Positions 12,051 to 22,440 of a stretch of 64,000 nt of DNA are shown here, one piece after another. Source of the DNA: Microstegium vimineum (lineage: Eukaryota > Streptophyta > Magnoliopsida > Poales > Poaceae); the NCBI GenBank assembly GCA_022036555.1, contig CM039120.1, positions 23,712,227 to 23,776,226 on the forward strand, written 5' to 3'. How positions within the stretch are numbered: position 1 is the first letter of the stretch; each line of letters begins with the position of its first letter. The translations under genes were made by a program, and so were the position numbers. Below the pieces are notes generated by a model. That model saw only the letters and a program-made list of their open reading frames with translations. It made no database searches and had not been told where the DNA came from.

Positions 12051-12730
12051 AGTCCCACAGTTGAAGCGGGATGGGGTGGATGGGACGGGCCCCATACCGG
12101 AGTGGTTGGAAGTAGGGGTCGAGCCCCCCAGTCGAGGGGTGGGGTTGAGCCCCGCGTGGCCTCGTCGTATCCCTGAAGACGTCGTCGAGGGCCGTCCTGT
12201 TCACGTCTCGAGGGGTGCCTCCGGGGTCCGTACTCGCGACGTGGTTACAGCGGCAGCATTGTCGACGGAGGTACATGGCATGTCGGTGAGTTGATGGATT
12301 TGACTGCGGTTGTGGGCGCCCATGGCGTTAGGTGGATTCCCTTTAACCCATACCGGGAGCAGTTGGGCTGATCGAGCTTCCCGTCCCGGGGGGGGGGGGT
12401 CGTTCGTTCGATCCCTTTCCGTCAGTTAGAGTAGAGGCGGAGTCGGAGAGGTCGAGGTGGAGGCGGAGGGGTCGTTCGTTCGGCATCGAGGTGGAGGTGG
12501 AGAGGTCGAGGTGGAGGCGGAGGGGTCGTTCGTTCGGCCCTGGTCCGTCATTTTTCCAGAAGCAGACCGACCCACGACTGGTCGCTATCACCGGTGCGGG
12601 GGGCCTTCGTGCGATGGGCCCTTCTTTACTGACTTGAGCGGTTGGTTGATTCCTGTCTAAAAAATGGTTGCTATTTTAATCGTTAAATTATCGAAGGGTT
12701 TAGGGTACCCCTTACCTTTGTACCGGACAC
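12051..12730. repeat. Unclassified repeat segment with a 54-bp period
   Basis: I cannot assign this segment. It is GC-rich with a run of ten or more G near 12390. A 39-bp word (GAGAGGTCGAGG... to ...CGTTCGTTCGGC) occurs at 12446-12484 and again at about 12500-12538. It ends with a tagggtacccctta-like string and abuts the truncated copia-3 LTR at 12731. It may be a fragment of another LTR or of a DNA transposon. Confidence 0.4.
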
Positions 12731-12810
12731 ATAGGAGACTAGCTTGAAGAGAGTAAGAGTGCTCAAGTTACTAGTCTAGAAACGTTTGAGAGAAGCAGTG
12801 CAAAACACAT
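12731..12810 (+). repeat. copia-3 5' LTR, piece left of the G1 insertion
   Basis: From about 12731 the sequence matches 39436-39515 in the copia-3 3' LTR (agcttgaagagagtaagag and onward), then breaks at CACAT (12806-12810), the target site of G1. The first ~585 bp of the LTR are missing. Confidence 0.85.
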
Positions 12811-14193
12811 TGTTAACACTGAATTTTAGCACGCCTGAGGATGACAAATGGGCCAATACGCGGTAAAGTTGCAGAGACAGGCGCTCAGAGCATTCTGCAG
12901 ATGTTCATACGGTCGGCTAATTTCTAAAGAATCGACAAGTAATCTTGCGGTCGGCTATTCTGAAGAAAGGCAGTTTTCCGTTGAGGAAGGGACAAAAGCG
13001 GCAAGTAGGAGCCGATCGGGTAGCGAATATCGCGACAATTAGGGCTTTGAAGGAAACTAAAGTCAAAGTGTCGTGTTTTCCTTTAATATTTTGTAACCGT
13101 ATGCTTTTAGGACTCATGTCATGACCAGGGTATAAATATAAACTCTTGGCCATTGTAAAAGTGTTCACAACCAAATCAATACAACCAGCCCCGTGCCAAC
13201 TTCAAGTTTTTTGTTGTGTCGTTGAGTTCTTCGAGAGGAATCATCGATCTGTCGACCTCCGCAAGTCTCGGCAACCTTGTTATCATGTCTAGTATCATGC
13301 GGTGGATTTAGATATTGATGCAAGTAGTCTTGTTTGTTTTCAATGATCATGCGGCAGATCCTTGATTAATAATCAAGAAGTCTTCGCTTATGTTTTGTTT
13401 ATAAGTAGATGTCGTGCGGCAGGTGTTTGCTCGATATGCTTAACAAAAGCAAGATAGTTATCTGCTCCACTAGATTTGGCATAATCTAGTAGATTCATTA
13501 AGTTATCATGTGTTGCATGCTTTGTATGTTTTATATATTTGCAACAATCTTTTGTCCAATCTAGATTAATATGATTCGGCTCTTTTCTTTATCATAGATC
13601 TATTTATATGTTAACAACTTTCATGTTGTTTATATAGTTAGATCTTACATTCATGATAGCCGAATTAGTTCAATCTAGGTTGTTACGTGTTGCGGGTTCA
13701 TGCATGTTAAATGTCGTTCAAGCTTTGATAAAGCCAGGTATCGTGCGGCAGGTGCAAGCTTAGATTAGTTTGATCGTGTTTTCTTATATGTTTCCTTCAT
13801 CATGGATCCCAACTCGGTTAGATTGCCAATCTTGGTTATGCTTTAACCTTTAGCTAATTGATTCTTCCAAACATACTTTTCCCATGAACACACATTCAGC
13901 TATCAATGCTTCACATACTCCTTTATTGTTTTAGCCGAATGATCTATAAAACCTGTTGGCAAACAACTTCTATAGCTATATGCCGTTGTAAGTGGCTTCA
14001 GGGCCGTATATATGGAACTGTCTGGTCGCGCCCGACATGTTCCAGTTTGTATCTAATGATTTTCATCCCTTGTTAGTTTCAGGTCAAACTGACTGGCACA
14101 TTTCCAGACTTCGAAGCACCCGGGCACCCGATTGAAGCCACGCTTTCCGGCTTGCTGTGTGTGGGGCACAGTGCGTCACATTTTGTGTCAACA
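12811..14193 (+). repeat. G1 5' LTR
   Basis: 1,383 bp, TG...CA. A TATA box (tataaatata) sits at 13131-13140, with transcription expected shortly downstream. The following cactttttgacatgcccagt at 14194 should hold the primer site, but I could not assign a tRNA. Confidence 0.92.
13131..13140 (+). promoter_or_regulatory. G1 LTR TATA box
   Basis: The string tataaatata in the 5' LTR is conserved in the 3' LTR at about 30695-30704, about 320 bp from each LTR start. It is the likely core promoter of the genomic RNA. Confidence 0.7.
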
Positions 14194-14231
14194 CACTTTT
14201 TGACATGCCCAGTGGGACTCTACATTTCAAG

Positions 14232-16479
14232 ATGCCTAAAATCGATAATAGCCAGGTTCTAGACGTGACTATGGATGAGTTGTTAGAAGACCTAAGGAAT
14301 CTGGTCTAGCAAGCATGTGATGAGTTTCAACAGAAGTGCTTGTTGTCCTTTTCAAGGAATAAAAGCAGCAAGGTTTTTCAGAAACAGTTGCTCCCGAGGA
14401 CTCTCCTTCAACATCAAACTGATTACACCGAAGAAGAAGATGCTCGAAAGATGACTAAGATGGTTTACAGGCCATGAGTGACACCATAAGAAATCATCAT
14501 ACCGCTTTCTTGAATACCTTGCACACGATCTTGGTCAATACTTTCGGTCCATCTGCTGATAAATGCTTTGAAGATGCTTTTGGTCCAATGCAAGGGCCTA
14601 CATTGTTCCATGTACCCAAGCACCAGGAGAAAGTTGCTGAGAGTAGCGGGGCGCCTGACATGGACCAAGGTGGGATGGTTCCTCATCAGAAACAACAACC
14701 TCCCATGACTTATGGTCAGCTTGCGTTCGGCATGTCAAGAGACTTCCCACCATCGGCTTTCAAGGTGTCTCCGGTAGCGAACAGGTTGCAGAAGAACATG
14801 TATGGAGACGGATATCAGGAGTTTGCCGATTACAATGCTATTGATGCTTTCCCGAATCCAGGATACAAGAACTCAACAGGATTACCTTTCGAGGGGCAAG
14901 CACATGGAGCTCAAAATTCAAATATTGATCTGATCATGAATAGGATGGCGGACATGATGCAGAATTAGTTTGGTTTAAAGCCAAAGAATCAATCATATGC
15001 ATACAAGTCTCCCTATCCAGAATGGTATAACCGAGTGGCACTCCCTCCAAGGGTAAAGGCTCCACCAGATTTGACCAAATTTTCTGGTCAAGATGATACT
15101 AGCACCATAGAACACATCAGTCGATACTTGATGCAGCTTGGAGAAGCATCTGCAATGAAGCTTGGAGGATTCGTTATTTTCTGTTGTCTCTGACAGGGCC
15201 AGCTTTCACGTGGTTCACATCTCTGCCGGCGAATTCCGTTAGTACGTGGGCAGACTTAGAGCAGAGGTTCCATGAGTATTTCTTTATGGGTACTAACGAG
15301 AAGAAGCTAGTTGATCTTATGAGCTTGGGGCAGAAGGCTAACGAAACACCTAGGAATATCTCCGCGGGTTCAAAGAAACCAAAAACCTCTGCTATTCTCT
15401 GAATCTGCCAGATGACCAATTACCAGGGATGGCAATAGCAGGCATGTAGCCGAATATCAGGGAGAAGTTGTTCGGCATGGACTTTGATGACCTTGGTCAG
15501 TTGTCACAATGGTTAGCAATGATGAATAATCAGGCTCAAGGGTTCAGGAGAGATGACTGCTTCTAGAAGGGAGATGTGGCCAATGAGATGTATCAAAGTT
15601 TCCTAGAAGAAGCTACAGAGTATGACGACGAAGATGAAATAGCCGCAGCCGAGTTGATCTGGGCAAAAGAGCCGACTCAGGTTAGTCAGTGATGGTTGAG
15701 GCAGCAGAAGGGTACTTATGACTTCGATGTCTCCAAATCAGATAAATTGTTCGAGTTGTTACTGAAGGAAGGATGCATCAAATTGCCGGAAGGGCACCCC
15801 ATGCTACGCCCTGAAGGGGTAAAATATAAGAAATTTTGCAGCTTCCACAACACCAATTCCCACGCCATCAATGACTGTCGAGTGTTCAGAATGAAAATCC
15901 AGAAGGCTATTCAGGAAGGGCATCTGAAGTTTGTTGGCAAGATGAAGATTGATGCTAATCCTTTTGCGCAGAACACGGTGTCTTTCTCTACGAACATGGT
16001 TGCCATGGATGATCCCAAAGGCAAGAGCAAGATGAAGGTATTAACCTCAGACAGAGCGAAAAAAACTGGTGCTGTTGACCTTGATCGACAGATTACGAAC
16101 GAGGAGTTTCGGCAACAGGCTCGGTTCCAGAATAGCCAAACCGAGAGAGGGGAAGCCTCCAAACCTAGGATTACGACACGGATCCTGTGAAACAAATGGC
16201 AACGGGAGCAGGAGCAGTATCAGAGACAGAGGTATTACGAGGAGCAGGAATTCATGGAGGAACATCAGAAACATGAGGAAGAAGTGTACCAGAGAGAACA
16301 AGAGCGCTTGAGAGAGCAGGAGCAGTCTCATTGGGGATGCTCGTTCTTCAAGCATTGTTGGAATGAAGGCCTAAAACTGCCTACTAGAGACAATTGCCCC
16401 GAATGCAGTGATCAGTATTCAGGGTATAGGCAGTCCCGGGTCAACCGCCATCTGGTCCATGAAAGACTTGGAGCACATG
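14232..16479 (+). pseudogene. gag: G1 Gag (decayed)
   Basis: The frame opens with ATG at 14232 and is stopped by TAG at 14307-14309 (Gln codon expected). The frame then shifts before the 14474-14968 segment and again near 15170. The segment 15184-15402 reads like the core of the Retrotrans_gag domain (LTGPAFTWFTSL, ADLEQRFHEYF). Further stops lie near 15450, 15565 and 15690. The 15696-16190 frame contains a Cys/His motif (CSFHNTNSHAINDC), probably the nucleic-acid-binding end, followed by a Glu/Gln-rich stretch. Translation breaks at 16479, where a solo LTR is inserted, and the sequence resumes at 21495 or just after the duplicated ACATG. This protein would have formed the particle of G1. Confidence 0.75.
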
Positions 16480-17924
16480 TGTAACACCCTAGGTGTTAAG
16501 CTTGCATTTGCATATCATTTCATGAGCATGAGCACAAGCATCATTGCATTCATGCATTTCCATGATCATATGAAATGATAATCCTAAGTGATCACCTTGT
16601 TTACATGTTGTATGTGTTAACCTACAACTAGCTTTACTTAAGTTATGCTTGTGTAACCAAATGCTTGATGTTTTGATCACTAATAACCACCTAGATATAT
16701 TTAGGGATGTTAATTGAACCATGTTTATGTTCATGATCAAGTCCAAAAGAGCTTCTAGGGTTTAAGCTTAATGATTGACCCTAGGAACCCTTTTGCTTGT
16801 TTTAACAAAATGACTCTGTTAATGACCTTGTATGAAAAAGTTGGCTTAAGCAAAGCTGTAGAGTTTTTAATTCTGCACAAACTTTGTTTAACCACCTTGA
16901 GGTGATTCAGATCCTAAAATACCCTAATTGGTCACTTAAGGCTGATTTGGGGGCTGTTTTCGCTTTCTGAAATTGCCTAAGTCCTAAATGCGTTTTAGTT
17001 TGAATGTTGCTATGTTTGAATGCCTGTAGTTTGAAATCTAAGCCGTTTCAGCTCAAACAAATTACACCAAAGTTGTAGATCAGTTATATCTCTACAAAAG
17101 TGTACATTTGGTTGAAGCTAAGATGCAGAGGTTAGGGAGTTAATCGCTTTGCCAAATCGGTCGTCAGTCGGCCTGATGCCGGTTTCAAATGCAGAGGCAG
17201 CGCACCGTTCGGTCGGTGGCCGACCGTGTCGGGCATCTTGCAACGCGTGGCAGCCGTACACCGGCGTTGGACCCACGCCGGCCGCGCCTTGGACGCCCGC
17301 ACACTCCACCTCGCGGCCGAACGCTCACTCGCCTCGCTCTCTCACCTCTCCTCTCTGCCTCGCGCAAGAAAGCAGAGCACGCGCCATTGCCGTAGAAACG
17401 CCGTCGCCGAGCTCGCCTGCGCTGCACACCGCCGCATTGGCCGCCAAAACCCAGCCACAGCTTCGCCTCACTCCGCTCCACCTTCTACACCGCTCAGCTT
17501 CACCGCTAACCGCACGGGTAAGCCAGACCGCGCAGCACCGCAAGCGCCATTGACGACCTAAGCTCCGCCGAGCTTTGTGCCGCCATGGCCAGCCTAATCC
17601 AGCGCCTCTCCCTCTCTTCTAGCTCTTGTACGTGGTAGCCTAGAGGCTGTAGATGCTCACCGAGGAGTCGGTTGAGATGGTTAGGGTTAGGGTTCGCCGA
17701 AACGGGAACTCCGCCATGCGCAAGTGCATGGCACCTGCAACGTCGGCGAGGTTACGCTGGGCTTCTCAGCGTCGCTCGTGTTCGTCTGAGTAGCGTTAGG
17801 GGTAGCTGGTTAGTCAGTGGGTACATAGCCGGAGTTGGTTGACGCATCCACGCCTCGCCACTGCCGGAACAAAAGCACCGCACCGCCGTGAACTTGCCAC
17901 CGTGCCGCTGTGCATGTGGCCGAG

Positions 17925-19736
17925 TGAAAGGTCCTAAGTGATGGCTAGAGGGGGGGTGAATAGCCTAATTTAAAAACTAAAAACAAACTCAACAACAAGT
18001 TAGATAACTAAGAAGCGAAGCTAGACTTGCACTAGCCTACTAGGGGATGCAAAGCCACCTAACCACAATTTCTATCCTAATAAGCTCTAGGATCACACAA
18101 TTCCTACTCAATTCTAGTAGCCCTCTAGGCACAACCTAATATACTAGGAAAAATATGAATAAGGTAATGCAAAGATGGGAAAGGTGATTATACCGCCGTA
18201 GAGTAGTAGGGGGATGAACCAATCAAGTGAATACCAATGAAATCAATCAATCCAAAGAGACAATGGTTGACACTTGATTTTCTTCCGAGGTTCACTAGTT
18301 TGCCAACTAGCTAGTCCCCGTTGTGGCAAGACACTCACTTGGAGGTTCACGCGCTAATCGACCTCAAGCTAGTTTGGGGCTATTGAAACGCAACCAACAC
18401 AAGATGAGGCTATTGAAACGCCACAAGCAATCCACTAGAGTTACCTTTGCGATCTCCCGCAGGGAAGGCACAAGAACCCCTCACAATGAACTTGTAGTCG
18501 ACGAAGCACATTCACCAAGCTTCTCGATCTACCACCGCTACTCCAAACCATCTAGGTGATGGCAATCACAAAGAGCAAAAAGAAATCCGCAGCGAGAACG
18601 CCTCCCAAGTGCCACTAGATGCAAGCTATATGCGAGATGCACTTGGATCACTCAATCTCTATTGGGTTTTCACTAACCAAGCATGGAGATGAGTGGGAGG
18701 GATTTTGCTCAGCTCAAAGGAGTCTCAAGATGTTCAAATGTGCGAGAGAGAGATCCCCTAGCCAGCCAACACATATTTATAGACCCCTCAAAGTCCACTA
18801 GTTGTTGCCTTGTTAAGTTGGCGACGGACGCTCTTCACGGGGGTGACGGACGCTCCGTCGCCAGCGTCCTACGCACTGTCAGAACTAGCCGTTGGGCTGC
18901 TTCACGGGCGACGGACGCTCCGTCGCCAGCGTCCGACGCTTGACCTCTAGCGTCTGACACCTTTCTTCAAACTGCCCCTCTGCAGAGCTCTCTGGAAGCC
19001 CAACGGACGCTCCGATGTTTTGCGACAGACGCTGCACCTCAGCGTCCGGCGCGAACTCCTCGCTCTCGGGTTTCTAAAAATATTCCGAGAAAATATTTCC
19101 GGACGCTCCGTCGATTCGACGGACGCTGCACCTTAGCGTCCGACGCACTTTGAGTTTTCTTCTGGAGCTTCTCTGTGGCCGACGGACGCTCGGAGTTCAC
19201 AGTCCCAGCGTCCGACGCCATCGTCTGTTGCATCGGACAGCGTCCGACGCCCTTTTCTTCAGCGTCCGACGCCCTCTGTGCGTCTCTGCTTCTTCCACCT
19301 TTGCTCTAAGTTGCCAAGCACTAAGTATCCAACTTGGTGAGCTTGTCTTGGCATGTTTCACTTGTCATTTAGCATGGTGTATGTCACTAGGTCCTAAATG
19401 CTCATGCAATATAGATAACACCTAGTGGCACTTGACAAACCGCAGTCACTTTTGCATTTCCTCTCTTAATAGTACGGTTGTCTAACCTAAATGTGATCAC
19501 ACCCACTTGGTGTCTTGATCACCAAAACAAAAGCCCTAGCATATACCTTTTCCTTATTTAGCTTAGGGTCTTTCCATTCTCCTTCTTCTCCAAGTGTGAG
19601 CTCTAGGTCTCCACCACCTTTTCTTGCTCCACCACTTGTCATCATCTTCAATGAGTGTACTATACCGACTCAATCACTTAGAGCTAGGTTAGTACTTTAG
19701 GTTTCATCAATTATCCAAAACACTAGAGATCTCTCA
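17925..19736 (-). mobile_element. copia solo LTR, inverted, nested in the Tekay-like LTR
   Basis: On the plus strand it begins TGAAAGGTCC and ends ATCTCTCA, with a perfect TSD CCGAG at 17920-17924 and 19737-19741. The gagggggggtgaatag near the left end is the reverse complement of the copia LTR tail (attcacccccctc), so the LTR reads on the minus strand. A minus-strand TATA (ctataaatatgtg) lies at about 18772-18783. Upstream of it in LTR orientation, 18815-19275 holds repeated inverted words GACGGACGCTCCGTC and AGCGTCCGACGC. Confidence 0.85.
18815..19275. repeat. Cluster of near-palindromic GACGGACGCTCCGTC / AGCGTCCGACGC words
   Basis: At least ten copies of GACGGACGCT- or AGCGTCCGACGC-type words, each the near reverse complement of another, separated by unrelated spacers. 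They lie in the U3 part of the inverted copia solo LTR, upstream of its TATA. Confidence 0.8.
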
Positions 19737-21494
19737 CCGAGCTCATCGGAGGGTTCGCACCGCCCCAATCCGGGCTTGATCGGACCGCTAGGGTTCCGTG
19801 TAGGTGTAGCCATCGCCAGTTTGGCCGGAGAAAGCTTGCGCCCGCTAGCGCAAGAGCAGCAGCGCCGCTGTGCCGTCATGAACGCCGTCGAGCATGCTCC
19901 GGTACGGATGGGGTATAACCAGTTACATGGTTCGATGCGGGTTGCGTAGGGGAACACAACCATGGGGTTGGTTTGGCCGGAAACCTCACCGCCGGTGAAG
20001 GACCGAGGGTTGCGCACCCCCAGTGCAGTCGGCTCTATGGGGAAGAACCTGACCAGTGGGTCCCATGTGTCATAGGCTCTGTTTGTTTCCCTGTTTTGTC
20101 TTTTTCAGTTCTATTGGTTAACTTTGGAAATTCATAACTAATTCCAGAAAAATGCTAAAAATGTGAAACCAGTTCTGTGAGCTTGCTATCGTGGAAAATA
20201 ACCATGTGGAAGTAATAAATCGAGACCGGGCGGACAAGGTGTTGTGAGCCACTTGACTTGGAGGTCTTGTGAGCGGGTTCTCTCCGCTTGTGTCGCTAGG
20301 CACTGGATCGTGGTTGGACATCTGCCAAGATTGAACACATGTCTCTGTTATAGCTAGCCGAATAACTCGTTTCGACCGCGAAGCCTAACTCTGTATGTTC
20401 GGGCCGGAATCCCCTCCTAGTTGGGTCATGAAGGACCACAAGCGGAGGATTAGACCTTGGGCAAGCATCCTGATCGTCCTGGCCTGGCACCAAGGGCAGG
20501 CACTACTTGAGCGACCTGACTACCGTGAATCGCTATTCATGCCGGTACCGGGGGACCCGCGGCTACCAGAACTATATTGAAGGTGACCCGCATAAGTGTG
20601 CCGGTAGGCATACTTGGGTGTGACTGAGGAATAAACCTCCAGCTGGATAGGAATTCGATTCGAATCGCGGTCTCTCCCCGTAAGTGAGAAACTTGAAAGA
20701 TCTTCCTCCCACTATAGAAATCTGAACTCTAATAAGTAACCAAAAGATGGTTATGTGGTTTTATGCCAAGAACAATATGGTTATTAATGTTTGGTAACTC
20801 AGTGATTGCTCTAGTACAGGTGCTAATGAGACTCTCTAAATGTTACTTAACCTGATGCTAAATGCAGTTTTCTAATGATGAGAATACATGAGTAATTAGG
20901 ATGCTCTTTTATGAAAAACCTTGCTATCTCATGAGATCCACCTGATAAAGCCTTGCATAATCCTTGAAGTGTCTATGGTTATGTATCTATCTCTCTGTCG
21001 GGTAAGTCTAGCTGAGTACAATTGAGTACTCAGGGTTTCTTTACCCTTGTCGCAGATGGTATGGTCTATTCTGGTTATTGCCAGGCGTGCCTCTACCTTG
21101 CATGTGATGAAGAGTGAAGACCATGGGCAGTGGTGAATTCTGATGTCTCTCCTTATTGCTTTTGATGGGACTGTACTAGACTTGGCACTATATTTGTGTT
21201 AAACAATTTGCAATGGGTTTTGTGAAAACCTAAACTTCTGCTACTTTGATTTGAACTCGGTGTTGTAATAACACTTCTTTAATTTCAATCGTAATATTAT
21301 TTCATTTCCAACTTATCACTGTGAATGTGCGGTTACTGAATCTAGTGTACGATCTTGGGTTGTTACTTGATTGTGGGTTCAGATCCTTCAAGATTTCAAG
21401 GACTACCAGGCTTATATGGGCTCTAGTGTGACAGAGTTGTCAGAAATGATGACCATTGCACTAGTGCTCTTATATGTTGGGCGGTTCCGTGACA

Positions 21495-22440
21495 ACATGT
21501 TCCTGAGGACGATCGGCGTTTAAAAATAAGCAACTCTGAGGATCGGCGAGGCAAGAGGTTTGCCGATCAGGAGTGGATCCATTATGAGAGAAGTGCTAAG
21601 GAGAAAGAGCACCATGAGTATGTATGGCAAAACGGACAATGGTGCCCACCAGGGCTGAGGAAGAGCTAGAAGATGAGGGTACAACGATGGAGGAACAGAG
21701 AGCTGGCACAAATAGTTGCTGAAAAGAGACAGATGTGGCGTCCTAAGAAAAGGCCCGATGAGCATGACCGTTCGGCTGATGCATGCATGGCTTTCTTCAT
21801 CCCATCAGAATTCATAGCTCCCGAGGGCCAAGACATCCAAGAGGAAGTGTACTCAGACTTCGATGAAAGCGAGTATCAAGATCTAATGGCTCAGCTTGTC
21901 CTAACTCAATGAACAGTTTTTGATAAACCGGCTAAGCATCGACATTTGAAGGCGCTTTACGTGAAGGGATACATCAATGGCAAGCCTCTGACCAAGATGC
22001 TTGTCGATGGAGGATCTACCATCAATATTATGCCTTATAGCACCTTTAGGAAGCTCGGGATGACCAATGAGGAATTGTTGAAAACTGACTTGGTACTCAG
22101 GGACTTTGCTGGTAATCCTTCTGACACCCGAGGAGTTGTACATGTTGAGTTAATGATTGAATCAAAGACTTTAATCACTACCTTCTTTGTCATTGATGGA
22201 AAGGGGGCATATAGTCTTCTCTTGGGAAGAGATTGGATCCATGCTAACTGCTGCATACCTTTAACCATGCATCAAGTTCTCATTCAATGGATTGGGGATG
22301 ATGTTGAAATTGTTCATGCTGATGATTCGGTAAGTGTTGCTGCCATAGAGCCTGCCTACTGGGAATATGATGGCTTCGATTGTTTCTCTGGGAAAATCTG
22401 GGGAGAAGGTCCTGTGAATGTCTCCAACAAGGACCAATAG
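21495..22440 (+). pseudogene. G1 Gag C-terminus and aspartic protease
   Basis: After the duplicated target site the gag-linker sequence resumes with stops and frame changes (an open piece at 21673-21912). The segment 21946-22440 is a retropepsin-like domain: LVDGGSTINIMPYSTFRKLGM carries the catalytic Asp of the D-G-G-S type, and LLLGRDWI is the downstream flap-side motif. The protease would cut the Gag-Pol polyprotein. It ends in TAG at 22440, overlapping the RT frame, which lies in a different phase. A one-base indel is the simplest reason; programmed frameshifting cannot be excluded. The catalytic residue itself is intact. Confidence 0.75.

Larger units (their letters stand above)
16480..21494 (+). 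mobile_element. Tekay/Del-like gypsy solo LTR (3.2 kb net)
   Basis: It begins TGTAACACCCTAGG and ends GTTCCGTGACA, flanked by a perfect TSD ACATG (16475-16479 and 21495-21499) within G1 gag. Removing the nested copia LTR leaves about 3.2 kb. There is no coding internal region or second LTR, so it is a solo LTR left by recombination. The long LTR and its TGTAACACC start resemble the Tekay/Del chromovirus group, as does 57037 onward. The GC-rich block 17150-17900 gives spurious ORFs on both strands; a TTAGGGTTAGGG string at about 17685 is not a telomere. The tract 19742-21494 is non-coding. Confidence 0.82.

Noticed and set aside
17683..17698. TTAGGGTTAGGG, telomere-like
   Set aside because: Only two units inside an LTR, and the plant telomere unit is TTTAGGG.
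18815..19275. CRISPR-like repeat cluster
   Set aside because: Repeats are short, inverted, unevenly spaced and imperfect, in a plant LTR; no cas genes or regular spacers.
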